Assembly: GCA_902362375.1 (NCBI GenBank)
Contig: CABIVS010000001.1
Location: forward strand, 295,820 to 359,819
Source: Bacteroidaceae bacterium
Lineage (GTDB): Bacteria; Bacteroidota; Bacteroidia; Bacteroidales; Bacteroidaceae
Direction of reading: 5' to 3'
Length of the DNA stretch: 64,000 nucleotides
This document shows positions 17,811 to 26,887 of this stretch, piece after piece (within the stretch, counting starts at the first letter, position 1; each line of letters starts with the position of its first letter). The notes beneath the pieces are model-generated. The model searched no databases and had not been told where the DNA came from. It worked only from the letters and a program-made list of their open reading frames with translations. Both the position numbers and the translations under genes were made by a program.

Positions 17811-19016
17811 ATGGACTTTCCTAGAATTCTCAAAAAAAGAAAAGGCTACATCGAACGGATAAAACCTTTCATGCGGAAATCTGTAGCTAAGGTACTGACA
17901 GGTCAGAGACGTGTAGGCAAAAGCTTTCTCCTTTATCAACTTATTGAAGAAATTTTAGGTGAAGAGCCAAATGCCAATATCATTTACATCAATCTGGAAG
18001 ACTTTGAATTCAGTTCATTACAAACAGCCCAAGATTTACATTCCTACATCATTTCTCAAAGTCAGAAGAAAGACAAGAACTATATATTTATCGACGAAAT
18101 ACAGGACATTCCGGGATTTGAGAAAGTGATTCGTTCTCTTCTCCTCAATGAAGATAACGATATATACATTACCGGTAGCAATGCCAATATGCTTTCAGGA
18201 GAACTTGCAACTTATTTAAGCGGCAGATATATTGAATTCAAAATATACAGTCTCTCTTATTTGGAATTCCTCGAATTTCATGGATTAACTGACAATGAAA
18301 AAAGCTATGAACTATATAGTCGTTATGGTGGGCTTCCTTACTTGTTGAACCTTCCTCTCGAAGACGAAACAGTAAATGAATATCTAAAAAGCATATACTC
18401 TACGATTGTTTTTCGTGATGTAGTCAGTCGGTATAAACTACGAAACACATTATTTTTAGAGAAGTTAATCCAGTTCTTATCCGAAAACATAGGAAATCTG
18501 TTCTCGGCTAAAAATATCAGTGATTATTTAAAATCACAACATGCGACAGTTTCTGTGAATCAAATTCAAAATTATACAGAATACCTAAGCAACGCTTTTC
18601 TTATTCACCGGGTAGAAAGATATGATTTAATAGGTAAACGTGTCTTTGAAATAGGAGAGAAATACTATTTCGAAAATATGGGAATCCGCAATATTGTTAT
18701 TGGATATCGCATTACAGACAAAGCCAAAATATTAGAGAATCTGGTTTATAATCATCTTTTATATAGAGGATATGAAGTAAAGGTTGGTTATTATGGAGAT
18801 AAGGAAATTGATTTCATCGGAGAAAAAAACGGAGAAAAACTCTACATACAAGTTTCTTTAAAAATAGACAGCGAAAAAACCGCTGAAAGAGAATTCGGGA
18901 ATCTACTGAAAATACAAGATAATTATCCTAAAATGGTAATAACAGAGGATAACTTCAATGGAAATAGCTATGAAGGGATACGCCACTGTTCAATACGCCA
19001 GTTCTTAATGGAGTAG
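17811..19016 (+). CDS. AAA_14/DUF4143 family ATPase
   Basis: 401 residues, cytoplasmic. Walker A is TGQRRVGKSFLLYQL (about residues 30-44), and Walker B is IFIDEIQDI (about 94-102). The C-terminal half fits the DUF4143 region, with a nuclease-like motif order near the end (KVGYYGDKEIDFIGEKNGEKLYIQVSL, the D-ExD-xQ type arrangement seen in restriction-like folds). Members are widespread in gut Bacteroidota, often as isolated genes; their role is not established. No partner gene is adjacent: it is flanked by the minus-strand GH3 and the minus-strand dehydrogenase, and its DNA is more AT-rich than its neighbours. A palindrome and repeated boxes precede it. A defence or toxin-antitoxin role is possible but has no direct support here. 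Confidence 0.85.
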   Translation: MDFPRILKKRKGYIERIKPFMRKSVAKVLTGQRRVGKSFLLYQLIEEILGEEPNANIIYINLEDFEFSSLQTAQDLHSYIISQSQKKDKNYIFIDEIQDIPGFEKVIRSLLLNEDNDIYITGSNANMLSGELATYLSGRYIEFKIYSLSYLEFLEFHGLTDNEKSYELYSRYGGLPYLLNLPLEDETVNEYLKSIYSTIVFRDVVSRYKLRNTLFLEKLIQFLSENIGNLFSAKNISDYLKSQHATVSVNQIQNYTEYLSNAFLIHRVERYDLIGKRVFEIGEKYYFENMGIRNIVIGYRITDKAKILENLVYNHLLYRGYEVKVGYYGDKEIDFIGEKNGEKLYIQVSLKIDSEKTAEREFGNLLKIQDNYPKMVITEDNFNGNSYEGIRHCSIRQFLME

Positions 19017-19055
19017 ATTGCAGCAGTAACTCAATCGATCATCTTCTTAGATGCA

Positions 19056-19095
19056 GATTGCACGGATCAAATAAAAATCCCTGTTCCGTGCAATC
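19056..19095. terminator. Bidirectional terminator-like hairpin between convergent genes
   Basis: GATTGCACGGA (19056-19066) is an exact reverse complement of TCCGTGCAATC (19085-19095), with an 18-nt loop. It lies between the convergent ATPase and dehydrogenase genes. Confidence 0.55.
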
Positions 19096-19129
19096 CTGAT
19101 CTGATCATAAGAGCCGACAAAACAGTTAC

Positions 19130-20146
19130 TTAAAACTCAACTAAAATACGGAATACCTTCCCCGGATTAGCCGCCCATTCCTGCATAGCTTCTAAAGCTC
19201 CTTCAGGTTTGGCAACTTTCGAAATCAACTCTTCTACCGGACAATTTCCTTCTTTCATATAATTGATGACTGCACGGAAGTCTGCCGGCAAGGCATTTCT
19301 GGAACCACGAATATCCAGTTCTTTCTGAACAAAGAGTTTCGTTTGAAAAGCAACTTCACTCTTAGCATAGCCGATACAAACCACCCGTCCTGTGAAACCG
19401 ACTTCATCTACTGCCATAACATAAGTCACCGGACTGCCAACAGCTTCAATCACAACATCAGCACCCAATCCCTCTGTGATCTCCTGCATCCGTTCGTGCA
19501 CATTTTCTGTCTTGGAGTTAATCACATAAGAGGCGCCTACCTTTTTCGCCAGTTCCAGCTTTTCATCATCCAGGTCAACAGCAATTACCGTTGCACCTCT
19601 CAAAGCGGCACGTACAATGGCACCGATACCAATCATACCACAACCAATCACCATCACAAATTCATTATCGATTACTTGTGCACGAGATACGGCATGAAAA
19701 CCGACACTCATCGGTTCGATCAAGGCACAGTCACGAGAAGAGATATTACCTGCCGGAATAATCTTTGTCCAAGGCAATACAGCATATTCGCACATCACTC
19801 CATTGCGTTGCACGCCTAATGTTTCATTATGTTCGCAGGCATTAACACGGCCATTACGACAAGAAGCACATTTTCCACAGTTGGTATACGGATTCAAGGT
19901 CACATTCATACCTTTTTCAAAACCCGCCGGAACATCCGGGCCGATTTCCTCAATGACTGCTCCTACTTCATGTCCCGGTATCACAGGCAATTTCACCATC
20001 GGATTTTTACCCAGGAATGTGTTCAAGTCGGAACCACAAAAACCAACATACTTGATTCTTACTAATACTTCACCGGCTCCAACGGTCGGTTTTTCCAGTT
20101 CAACCACCTTCATTTCGGAGGGATTGATAATTTGAACTGCTTTCAT
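19130..20146 (-). CDS. Zinc-dependent medium-chain dehydrogenase, probable L-galactonate dehydrogenase
   Basis: 338 residues. Catalytic-zinc ligands are seen at Cys37 (GFCGSD) and His59-Glu60 (GHE); structural-zinc cysteines are Cys90, Cys93, Cys96 and Cys104. The Rossmann motif is VIGCGMIGIGAI. It is last in an operon whose order (aldo-keto reductase, lactonase, FucP-like permease, zinc dehydrogenase) equals the L-galactose operon described in Bacteroides vulgatus, where the fourth enzyme oxidises L-galactonate to D-tagaturonate. That function is inferred from synteny and family; a threonine or sorbitol dehydrogenase activity cannot be excluded from sequence alone. D-tagaturonate would then enter the uronate pathway through enzymes not present here. 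Confidence 0.8.
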   Translation of the reverse strand: MKAVQIINPSEMKVVELEKPTVGAGEVLVRIKYVGFCGSDLNTFLGKNPMVKLPVIPGHEVGAVIEEIGPDVPAGFEKGMNVTLNPYTNCGKCASCRNGRVNACEHNETLGVQRNGVMCEYAVLPWTKIIPAGNISSRDCALIEPMSVGFHAVSRAQVIDNEFVMVIGCGMIGIGAIVRAALRGATVIAVDLDDEKLELAKKVGASYVINSKTENVHERMQEITEGLGADVVIEAVGSPVTYVMAVDEVGFTGRVVCIGYAKSEVAFQTKLFVQKELDIRGSRNALPADFRAVINYMKEGNCPVEELISKVAKPEGALEAMQEWAANPGKVFRILVEF

Positions 20147-20171
20147 TTGATATGTATTTGATAAAATTTTA

Positions 20172-21440
20172 TTAATCGATTACTTTATAACCTTTCCAGC
20201 CATAGTAGGCACAGAAGACAAAGCAAATCATCGGCACGCAATAAGCCACATAATAAATATGCTCATTGGCATGCATGAAATAAGCTGTCAACTGCGGGAG
20301 ACAGGCATTACCAACGATCGCCATTACAAGAAAGGCCGAACCGCTCTTCGTCTGATTTCCAAGTCCTTTTAAAGCCAATGAGAATTGAGTGGGATACATA
20401 ATGGACATAAAAAACGAAATAGCCAGCATCGCATATAGTCCGATCATTCCTCCCCATATCATCACCACTCCGCACAGGAGGATATTCATCAGGGCATAGA
20501 GCAACAGCATATCTTGAGGACGGAATTTCACCATCAAGCCTGTACCAATCCAACGCCCCAAAAGAAAAGCCAGCATATAGAGTCCGAAGAAAGTGGTAGC
20601 CGTATCTTCCGGCAATCCTGCATAGGTGCAGCAATAGACCAGGAAAAGACTATTGATGGCTGTCTGCCCGCCATTATAAAAGAATTGGGCAATCACTCCC
20701 CAACGAAGATGCGAGTGTTTTAATACTCCGAAGTCTATCAGTTTTTCTTTCTTAGCATCAGTCACCATTGCATCTGAAGAGGTTGTTTCATCTCCAATCT
20801 TCGGCAACTTTGAAAAGACAAATACAACGGCTATGGCAATGAGCAGTAAGGCCAATATCAGATAAGGAAGTTTCATGGCATCTGTTTCCAGTTGGATATA
20901 GGCTTGCCAACCACCCGGATAATCTACAGGAAGTGTTTCCCGTGTGTAATGGTTCCCACTAAGGATGAGTTTGCTTAAGAACATGGCAGCAATGAAGGCT
21001 CCGAGTCCGTTGAAAGACTGCGCTAGGTTCAATCGGCGGGGAGCCGTTTCAGAGGCACCCAGCACTGTTACATACGGATTGGCAGCCGTCTCCAGAAAGC
21101 ACATTCCGGTGGCAATGATAAAGAAGATGCAAAGGTAAGCCCAATATTCTTTTAGCATGGCAGCAGGGAAAAAGAGCAGACCTCCGATAGCAGCCAGGAT
21201 AAGTCCGAATATAATTCCCGCTTTATAACTATATCGTTTCATGAACATAGCTATCGGAATAGGAAAAATAAAGTAGGCAAGCCAATAGGCTGTCTCTGTA
21301 AAAGAAGCCTCAAAGGTATTCAGTTCACAGGTCTTCATTAATTGCCGGATCATCGTAGGAAGCAGATTACTGCTTATCGCCCACAAGAAGAAAAGGCAGA
21401 AAACCAAAGCTAAGGGTATTGTATATGTATTCTTTTTCAT
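20172..21440 (-). CDS. FucP-like MFS sugar:H+ symporter
   Basis: 422 residues with about 12 hydrophobic segments. The first membrane segment reads VFCLFFLWAISSNLLPTMI. The FHS-family signature ETAANPYVTVLG lies near residue 118, and APRRLNLAQSFNGLGAF follows. FucP homologues import L-fucose and, in E. coli, also the 6-hydroxy analogue L-galactose. The gene lies 25 bp upstream of the dehydrogenase and 38 bp after the lactonase within the same operon, so L-galactose uptake across the inner membrane is the likely role. Specificity is inferred. Confidence 0.88.
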   Translation of the reverse strand: MKKNTYTIPLALVFCLFFLWAISSNLLPTMIRQLMKTCELNTFEASFTETAYWLAYFIFPIPIAMFMKRYSYKAGIIFGLILAAIGGLLFFPAAMLKEYWAYLCIFFIIATGMCFLETAANPYVTVLGASETAPRRLNLAQSFNGLGAFIAAMFLSKLILSGNHYTRETLPVDYPGGWQAYIQLETDAMKLPYLILALLLIAIAVVFVFSKLPKIGDETTSSDAMVTDAKKEKLIDFGVLKHSHLRWGVIAQFFYNGGQTAINSLFLVYCCTYAGLPEDTATTFFGLYMLAFLLGRWIGTGLMVKFRPQDMLLLYALMNILLCGVVMIWGGMIGLYAMLAISFFMSIMYPTQFSLALKGLGNQTKSGSAFLVMAIVGNACLPQLTAYFMHANEHIYYVAYCVPMICFVFCAYYGWKGYKVID

Positions 21441-21478
21441 GGTATAAATATAGTTTCACGATAAGATTGTTTTCTCAA

Positions 21479-22402
21479 TCATTCGGACATGTTCTTAATG
21501 TAAGGAAGCACGGGGAGATCTGTAAATCCATAGAAATTCCGGGCATTCTCTCCTAAAAAGAGTCTTTTGTCCTCTTCCGTCAATTCAGAAGACTTCACCA
21601 CAAAATCATAAGACATTTTGTAGGTGATCGCTGTGATGGTACGCGGATAATCCGAGCCCCACATCAGTTTTTCCATTCCTACCAGATCTGCCGCTTCACA
21701 GATGGCTTTTATGGCTCCTTTAAAAGGATAAAACTCGTCATTGAAAAGCCAGGTGATTCCACCGGATTCAATCATCACATTGGAATGACGTGCCAGACGG
21801 ATTTGCTCTTTCCAGTCGGGCCGTGTCACCATTCCGAAGTGTCCGATAGCTATCCGCAAATCCGGACATTCCTGAATAATCTCCTCCATTTCAGGAACCT
21901 GTGTGGCTCCGTCGGCTAAATCAATAGAAAGCAGAACGTCCTTATCTTCCATATAATGGAACATATCTATCATCTCTTCACTGTTCAGCATCACTCTTCT
22001 TTCTTTCAGTAATAACCGTTGTGCCGGAATCTTGATTGCCTTAAAACCATTGTCAATAAGTTCTTTGGCATGATTCAGAAATCCCGGTTTACGGAATTCA
22101 CACATGCCGCAAACAATAAAACGATTGGGAAAACGTTCCTCTACTGTTGCCAGATAATCATTCTGAATTCCATCAATAAATTCTTGCGTGATGACTGCGG
22201 CAGCTACCTGCGCATAATCCATATTCGAAAGAAACGTCTCCGCATCATTCACCCCATTCACCATGAAAGGAGGAAGCATCTGGCGAATCTCTCCCATAAA
22301 TTCCGAACGTCCATTCTGTAAAGAACGAATGGGTAAACCATCTACTACCGTGTTCTGCTCTATCCACAGATGAGCGTGCGCATCAATAATTGTATAGTCC
22401 AT
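21479..22402 (-). CDS. COG3618 amidohydrolase, probable L-galactono-1,5-lactonase
   Basis: 307 residues. Metal-site motifs of the amidohydrolase superfamily: HxH in IDAHAHLW near the N-terminus, IGHFG in the middle, and WGSDYPR with the conserved Asp near residue 255. COG3618 includes sugar lactonases such as L-fucono- and L-galactono-lactonases. Between the aldo-keto reductase (15 bp upstream) and the permease, it would hydrolyse the lactone formed from L-galactose to L-galactonate. Cytoplasmic; no signal peptide. Functional assignment rests on family plus operon order. Confidence 0.82.
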   Translation of the reverse strand: MDYTIIDAHAHLWIEQNTVVDGLPIRSLQNGRSEFMGEIRQMLPPFMVNGVNDAETFLSNMDYAQVAAAVITQEFIDGIQNDYLATVEERFPNRFIVCGMCEFRKPGFLNHAKELIDNGFKAIKIPAQRLLLKERRVMLNSEEMIDMFHYMEDKDVLLSIDLADGATQVPEMEEIIQECPDLRIAIGHFGMVTRPDWKEQIRLARHSNVMIESGGITWLFNDEFYPFKGAIKAICEAADLVGMEKLMWGSDYPRTITAITYKMSYDFVVKSSELTEEDKRLFLGENARNFYGFTDLPVLPYIKNMSE

Positions 22403-22417
22403 ACAAATGATTCTGTT

Positions 22418-23350
22418 TTATGAATTTGCCCAGCTTACCCGTTTCTGTTCTCCGATAATCTCCTGCACTTCCTGAACGAGTTCCCAATCAATAGGTTCTT
22501 CGATGAAAGCGATGTTCTTTTTCACATTCTCCGGATTAGTCGTACTAAACAAAGTCGTTGCTATACGGGGATTGCTGACGGAGAATTGCATAGCCAGTTT
22601 CTCTATCGGATAGTTTTTTGCCTTGCAATGTTCCATGGCTTTACGGCAAGCTTCTACCAATGGTTGGGGAGCCGGATGCCAGACAGGAACACCACGTTCA
22701 CTCAACAATCCCATTGAAAGCGGAGAAGCATTAATCACACCGATTGCTTTGGATTCAAAATAGTCCAGAAAGTCTGCTAATTTATCATCACACAGGCAGT
22801 AATGGCAGAAGCTAAGTACAGATTCAATCGTACCGCTGGGTGAATGATCGATGACCCATTTCAAGTTTTCCAGTTGCAGGTCAGTAATTCCTACGTGACC
22901 TACCACACCTTTTTCACGCAACTCGACCAAAGCCGGCAGTGTTTCATTGACCACTTGATTCAAATCGGCAAATTCCACATCGTGCACATTAATCAGGTCG
23001 ATAAAATCTATATTCAAGCGTTCCATGCTCTCGTACACACTTTCCGTCGCACGTTTTGCAGAGTAATCCCACAGGTTCACTCCGTCCTTTCCATAGCGTC
23101 CCACTTTGGTAGAGAGATAATAGCGATTGCGGGGAAGATCTTTCAGTGCTTTTCCTAAAACTGTCTCTGCTTTGTAATGTCCGTAATAAGGAGAGACATC
23201 TATAAAGTTCATTCCCGATTCAACAGCTGTGAACACGGCCTGAATGCCTTCTTTTTCTTTCAAATCATGGAAAACTCCTCCTAAGGAAGAAGCTCCGAAA
23301 CTAAGAGATGACACTTTCATCCCTGTTTTTCCGATTTCATGGTATTGCAT
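22418..23350 (-). CDS. Aldo-keto reductase, probable L-galactose 1-dehydrogenase
   Basis: 310 residues with the AKR catalytic tetrad visible: Asp51 (NFIDVSPYYG), Tyr55 or Tyr56, Lys82 (STKVGRYG) and His123 (NVHDVEF). The overall layout resembles plant L-galactose dehydrogenase and bacterial L-fucose dehydrogenases, which oxidise the sugar C1 to a lactone with NAD(P)+. It is the first gene of the operon and is transcribed away from the LacI regulator. L-galactose is preferred over L-fucose because no fuconate dehydratase or aldolase follows, while the downstream zinc dehydrogenase fits L-galactonate oxidation. Confidence 0.82.
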   Translation of the reverse strand: MQYHEIGKTGMKVSSLSFGASSLGGVFHDLKEKEGIQAVFTAVESGMNFIDVSPYYGHYKAETVLGKALKDLPRNRYYLSTKVGRYGKDGVNLWDYSAKRATESVYESMERLNIDFIDLINVHDVEFADLNQVVNETLPALVELREKGVVGHVGITDLQLENLKWVIDHSPSGTIESVLSFCHYCLCDDKLADFLDYFESKAIGVINASPLSMGLLSERGVPVWHPAPQPLVEACRKAMEHCKAKNYPIEKLAMQFSVSNPRIATTLFSTTNPENVKKNIAFIEEPIDWELVQEVQEIIGEQKRVSWANS

Positions 23351-23382
23351 AACTTTTAGGTTTTAAATCATTTTGTATGTGA

Positions 23383-23390
23383 CAAAAGTA
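23383..23390 (-). promoter_or_regulatory. Candidate -7 box (TACTTTTG) for the L-galactose operon
   Basis: TACTTTTG on the minus strand fits the Bacteroides consensus and lies about 33 bp upstream of the aldo-keto reductase ATG. Confidence 0.5.
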
Positions 23391-23434
23391 GGTAAGGAAT
23401 GGTTTCAGTGCAGCAGAGAACAGTCGAAAAACCA

Positions 23435-23450
23435 ACGTAACGGTTTACGT
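23435..23450. promoter_or_regulatory. Candidate LacI-type operator in the divergent promoter
   Basis: ACGTAA-CGGT-TTACGT has perfect 6-bp arms around a CG-containing centre, typical of LacI-family operators. It stands between the divergent aldo-keto reductase and LacI-type genes, about 45 bp upstream of the operon's -7 box. Confidence 0.45.
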
Positions 23451-23530
23451 AAAAAAGATTGCTTCAGATGTTTTTAATTTTCCGGGAATGTGCTTTCTTT
23501 GTAAAAAGAATCTAAGTTACAGACTTTCAA

Positions 23531-24544
23531 ATGGAAAACCGGAAACATACTTCACTCAAAGATCTCGCCCAAGCACTGGGGGTATCGATTCCCACTGTAT
23601 CCAGAGCACTGAAAGACAGTCCGGAGATCAGTCGTGAACTTTGTGCCAAAGCAAAAGAACTGGCCAAAGAGATGAACTACCGTCCCAATCCTTTTGCCAT
23701 GAGCTTACGGAAGAATGCACCGCGCATCATCGGAGTAGTAGTTCCGGATATTGTGACTCACTTCTTTGCGTCTATTCTGAACGGAATAGAAAATATGGCC
23801 ATTGCCAACGGATATTTCGTGATTATCACCACGTCGCATGAGTCGTACGAACATGAAAAAAGGAATATTGAGAATCTGGTGAATATGCGGGTAGAGGGTA
23901 TTATCGCCTGCCTATCTCAAGAAACAACCGATTTTTCCCACTTATCCGCCTTGAAAAACATCAATATGCCACTTATCCTATTCGACCGCGTTTGTTTGAC
24001 CGACCAATTTTCTTCAGTGGTAGCGGACGGAGTGCAATCTGCACAAATGGCAACGCAACATCTTCTCAATAATGGAAGCAAACGGGTAGCCTTTATCGGA
24101 GGAGCGAATCACTTGGATATTGTAAAGAGAAGAAAGCACGGTTATCTGGAAGCTCTACGCGAAAATCGGATTCCTATCGAAAAAGAGTTAGTCGTTTGCC
24201 GGAAGATTGATTATGAAGAGGGGAAGATTGCCACAGAGACACTGTTATCTCTCCCCCAACCTCCCGATGCTATCCTTGCCATGAATGATACGCTGGCTTT
24301 TGCAGCTATGGAAGTTATCAAAAGCCGTGGACTTCGTATACCGAATGACATTGCTATTATCGGATATACCGACGAGCAGCATGCCAATTACGTAGAACCT
24401 AAATTATCTGCCGTTTCGCATCAAACCTATAAAATGGGAGAAACTGCCTGCCAACTATTAATAGATCAGATTAAAGGAAATAAGACAATCAAACAGGTTA
24501 CAATTCCGACACATCTGCAGATTAGGGAGAGTAGTATAAAATAA
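23531..24544 (+). CDS. LacI-family transcriptional regulator
   Basis: 337 residues. The N-terminal helix-turn-helix is clear (SLKDLAQALGVSIPTVSRAL, residues 8-27), followed by the hinge region and a periplasmic-binding-protein-like effector domain with IIGVVVPDIVTHFF and AILAMNDTLAFAAMEV. It is divergent from the L-galactose operon, with a palindromic candidate operator in the 180-bp gap, so it most likely controls that operon and itself. The effector would be L-galactose or a pathway intermediate; this is inference from position. Confidence 0.9.
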   Translation: MENRKHTSLKDLAQALGVSIPTVSRALKDSPEISRELCAKAKELAKEMNYRPNPFAMSLRKNAPRIIGVVVPDIVTHFFASILNGIENMAIANGYFVIITTSHESYEHEKRNIENLVNMRVEGIIACLSQETTDFSHLSALKNINMPLILFDRVCLTDQFSSVVADGVQSAQMATQHLLNNGSKRVAFIGGANHLDIVKRRKHGYLEALRENRIPIEKELVVCRKIDYEEGKIATETLLSLPQPPDAILAMNDTLAFAAMEVIKSRGLRIPNDIAIIGYTDEQHANYVEPKLSAVSHQTYKMGETACQLLIDQIKGNKTIKQVTIPTHLQIRESSIK

Positions 24545-24613
24545 ATTCAGGAAAGAAATATATAGTAGAAAAATGAAAAAGTAAATTCTGCTATTGAGAT
24601 AAATAAAAAATAT

Positions 24614-24642
24614 AGGTGTTGCATCTAAACGATACAACACCT
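24614..24642. terminator. Bidirectional rho-independent terminator
   Basis: AGGTGTTG (24614-24621) pairs with CAACACCT (24635-24642), flanked by an A-rich run on the left and a T-rich run on the right. It separates the convergent LacI-type and FKBP genes. Confidence 0.7.
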
Positions 24643-24670
24643 TATTTATATTTATTATATTGTTATAAGA

Positions 24671-25231
24671 TTATCTCTCTACAATCTTCTCTAATCTAAC
24701 ATTATATACTAATGCCGAATAAGCTTGCAGATTACCATCATTAGTGCTTGAGCCATATCCACTTTGATAAGGAATATACAAAGTCCAAAAATCACCAACT
24801 ACCATATGTATCAGCGTATAAGACCAGCCGGAAATAACACCATTCAAAGTAAAATTTGCCGGAGAATCAAAGTCTGTAGGTTCTGTTCCTGTGTAAGTCT
24901 GTTGAACTACATCTCCATTGAAATAAGACATACGATAATGTGCACTTACTGTAGAAGTATATTGAGGCACCTCTTTGCCCGTCCCTTTTTTCACCTTCTT
25001 AACATATATCCATTGACCAGTTACCTCATCTTGATAACGATAAAGTTTCTCCGGATCATTCTTAGCTAAAGCCTGATTTTCAGGACTATCATACACACTA
25101 GCGATCGAGTCTATAAAAGCCACACTACGTGCCTGCCAATTATCATAACGACTCGTCTCTTCCGTCTCACTGCAAGCAGTGAACGCAAGAGCCAGCAATA
25201 CTAAGGAGAATAAATAGATCTTTTTACTCAT
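24671..25231 (-). CDS. FKBP-type peptidyl-prolyl isomerase lipoprotein
   Basis: 186 residues. Signal peptide with lipobox LAFTACSE, then an FKBP domain over about residues 75-183 with KKGTGKEVPQYTSTVSAHY, DFDSPANFTLNGVISGWSYTL and a closing strand ending VYNVRLEKI. FKBP proteins catalyse cis-trans prolyl isomerisation; this one would act in the periplasm. Several active-site aromatics are conserved only loosely, so catalysis is not certain. It lies 11 bp after the glycyl-tRNA synthetase stop, probably in one transcript, an arrangement I recall from other Bacteroides. Confidence 0.85.
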   Translation of the reverse strand: MSKKIYLFSLVLLALAFTACSETEETSRYDNWQARSVAFIDSIASVYDSPENQALAKNDPEKLYRYQDEVTGQWIYVKKVKKGTGKEVPQYTSTVSAHYRMSYFNGDVVQQTYTGTEPTDFDSPANFTLNGVISGWSYTLIHMVVGDFWTLYIPYQSGYGSSTNDGNLQAYSALVYNVRLEKIVER

Positions 25232-25242
25232 TCGTCAAAGGT

Positions 25243-26784
25243 TTATTGTAAAGTTTTCAATAGAGAAGTGATGCTTACTCTGTCTGCGATGATATTATTC
25301 AGTTCAGAGATAGCGACACGCTCTTGCTGCATGGTATCGCGGTTACGCAATGTCACACAATTATCTTCTAATGTCTGATGATCGACTGTTACACAGTACG
25401 GAGTACCAATAGCATCCTGACGGCGATAACGCTTACCGATACTATCCTTTTCGTCATATTGGCAATGGAAGTGGAACTTCAGGCTGTCAATAACTTCACG
25501 GGCTTTTTCAGGCAGACCGTCTTTCTTTACCAACGGCATAACTGCCAGTTTCACCGGAGCCAGAGCAGCAGGCAATTTCAAAACAACACGGCTTTCACCA
25601 TTTTCCAGCTGTTCTTCGCAATAAGATGCGCTCATGATACTAAGGAACATACGGTCAACACCGATAGAAGTTTCGATTACGTACGGAGTATAAGACTCGT
25701 TCAGTTCCGGATCAAAGTATTTAATACTCTTGCCGGAGAACTTCTCATGTTGAGACAAGTCGAAGTTAGTACGAGAGTGGATACCTTCTACTTCTTTGAA
25801 TCCGAACGGCATCAGGAACTCGATGTCAGTAGCGGCATTTGCGTAGTGAGCCAGTTTATCGTGATCGTGATAACGATAGCTTGCATCTCCGAAGCCAAGT
25901 GCCTTATGCCATTTCAGACGGATTTCTTTCCATTTCTTGAACCAGTCAAGTTCTGTCCCCGGTTTCACGAAGAACTGCATTTCCATCTGTTCGAACTCAC
26001 GCATACGGAAGATGAACTGCCGGGCAACGATCTCGTTACGGAAAGCCTTACCAATCTGTGCAATACCGAAAGGAACTTTCATGCGGCCTGTTTTCTGTAC
26101 ATTCAGGTAGTTTACGAAAATACCCTGTGCAGTTTCCGGACGAAGGTAAATCTTCATTGCTCCTTCGGAAGTAGAACCCATTTCAGTAGAGAACATCAGA
26201 TTGAACTGACGAACTTCTGTCCAGTTCTTAGTACCGGAGATCGGGCATACGATTTCTTCATCAATAATGATCTGGCGTAATTCTTCCAAATCACCATCGT
26301 TCAGAGCTTTAGCAAAGCGAGTGTGAAGTGCGTCGCGTTTTTCCTGATGTTCCAATACCCGTCCGTTAGTTGAACGGAATTGAGCCTCATCAAAAGATTC
26401 ACCAAATCTCTTGGCAGCTTTCGCTACTTCTTTATTGATTTTATCGTCATACTTTGCCAACTGATCTTCAATCAGTACGTCAGCGCGATAACGTTTTTTA
26501 GAATCCTTATTGTCAATCAAAGGGTCATTGAATGCGTCTACGTGTCCGGAAGCCTTCCAGATAGTAGGGTGCATAAAGATGGCAGAGTCGATACCGACAA
26601 TGTTCTCGTGCAACAGCACCATGCTGTCCCACCAGTATTTCTTGATGTTATTCTTCAATTCAACGCCCATCTGACCGTAGTCATACACAGCGCCTAGTCC
26701 GTCGTAGATATCGCTCGAAGGGAATACGAAACCATACTCTTTGCAATGCGATACAAGCTTCTTAAAAACGTCTTCTTGTGCCAT
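25243..26784 (-). CDS. glyS: Glycyl-tRNA synthetase
   Basis: 513 residues, the length of the single-chain alpha2-type GlyRS of Bacteroidota. The N-terminus reads VSHCKEYGFVFPSSDIYDGL; motif 2 is seen around YLRPETAQGIFVNYLNV and FRNEIVARQFIFRMREFEQME. The C-terminal anticodon-binding domain starts near residue 405 (LAPVKLAVMPLVKKDGLP). It charges tRNA-Gly in the cytoplasm. A 300-residue open frame on the opposite strand (25378-26280) is a shadow. The upstream gap to the HU-like gene is about 100 bp. Confidence 0.97.
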   Translation of the reverse strand: MAQEDVFKKLVSHCKEYGFVFPSSDIYDGLGAVYDYGQMGVELKNNIKKYWWDSMVLLHENIVGIDSAIFMHPTIWKASGHVDAFNDPLIDNKDSKKRYRADVLIEDQLAKYDDKINKEVAKAAKRFGESFDEAQFRSTNGRVLEHQEKRDALHTRFAKALNDGDLEELRQIIIDEEIVCPISGTKNWTEVRQFNLMFSTEMGSTSEGAMKIYLRPETAQGIFVNYLNVQKTGRMKVPFGIAQIGKAFRNEIVARQFIFRMREFEQMEMQFFVKPGTELDWFKKWKEIRLKWHKALGFGDASYRYHDHDKLAHYANAATDIEFLMPFGFKEVEGIHSRTNFDLSQHEKFSGKSIKYFDPELNESYTPYVIETSIGVDRMFLSIMSASYCEEQLENGESRVVLKLPAALAPVKLAVMPLVKKDGLPEKAREVIDSLKFHFHCQYDEKDSIGKRYRRQDAIGTPYCVTVDHQTLEDNCVTLRNRDTMQQERVAISELNNIIADRVSITSLLKTLQ

Positions 26785-26887
26785 TTTCTTTTCTATATCT
26801 ATTAATTTGAATTTGCTTTTTTCGTAAAAAGTGCCACAAAGATAGGGATTTATCTCATAAATAAGACAGGGAGGGTATTAATTTATC

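Noticed and set aside
17811..19016. Transposon or prophage cargo gene
   Set aside because: AT-rich and isolated, but no integrase, terminal repeats or target duplication is visible near it.
25378..26280. 300-codon open frame on the plus strand
   Set aside because: It lies entirely antisense to glycyl-tRNA synthetase and its translation is cysteine- and phenylalanine-rich with no domain; a codon-bias shadow.
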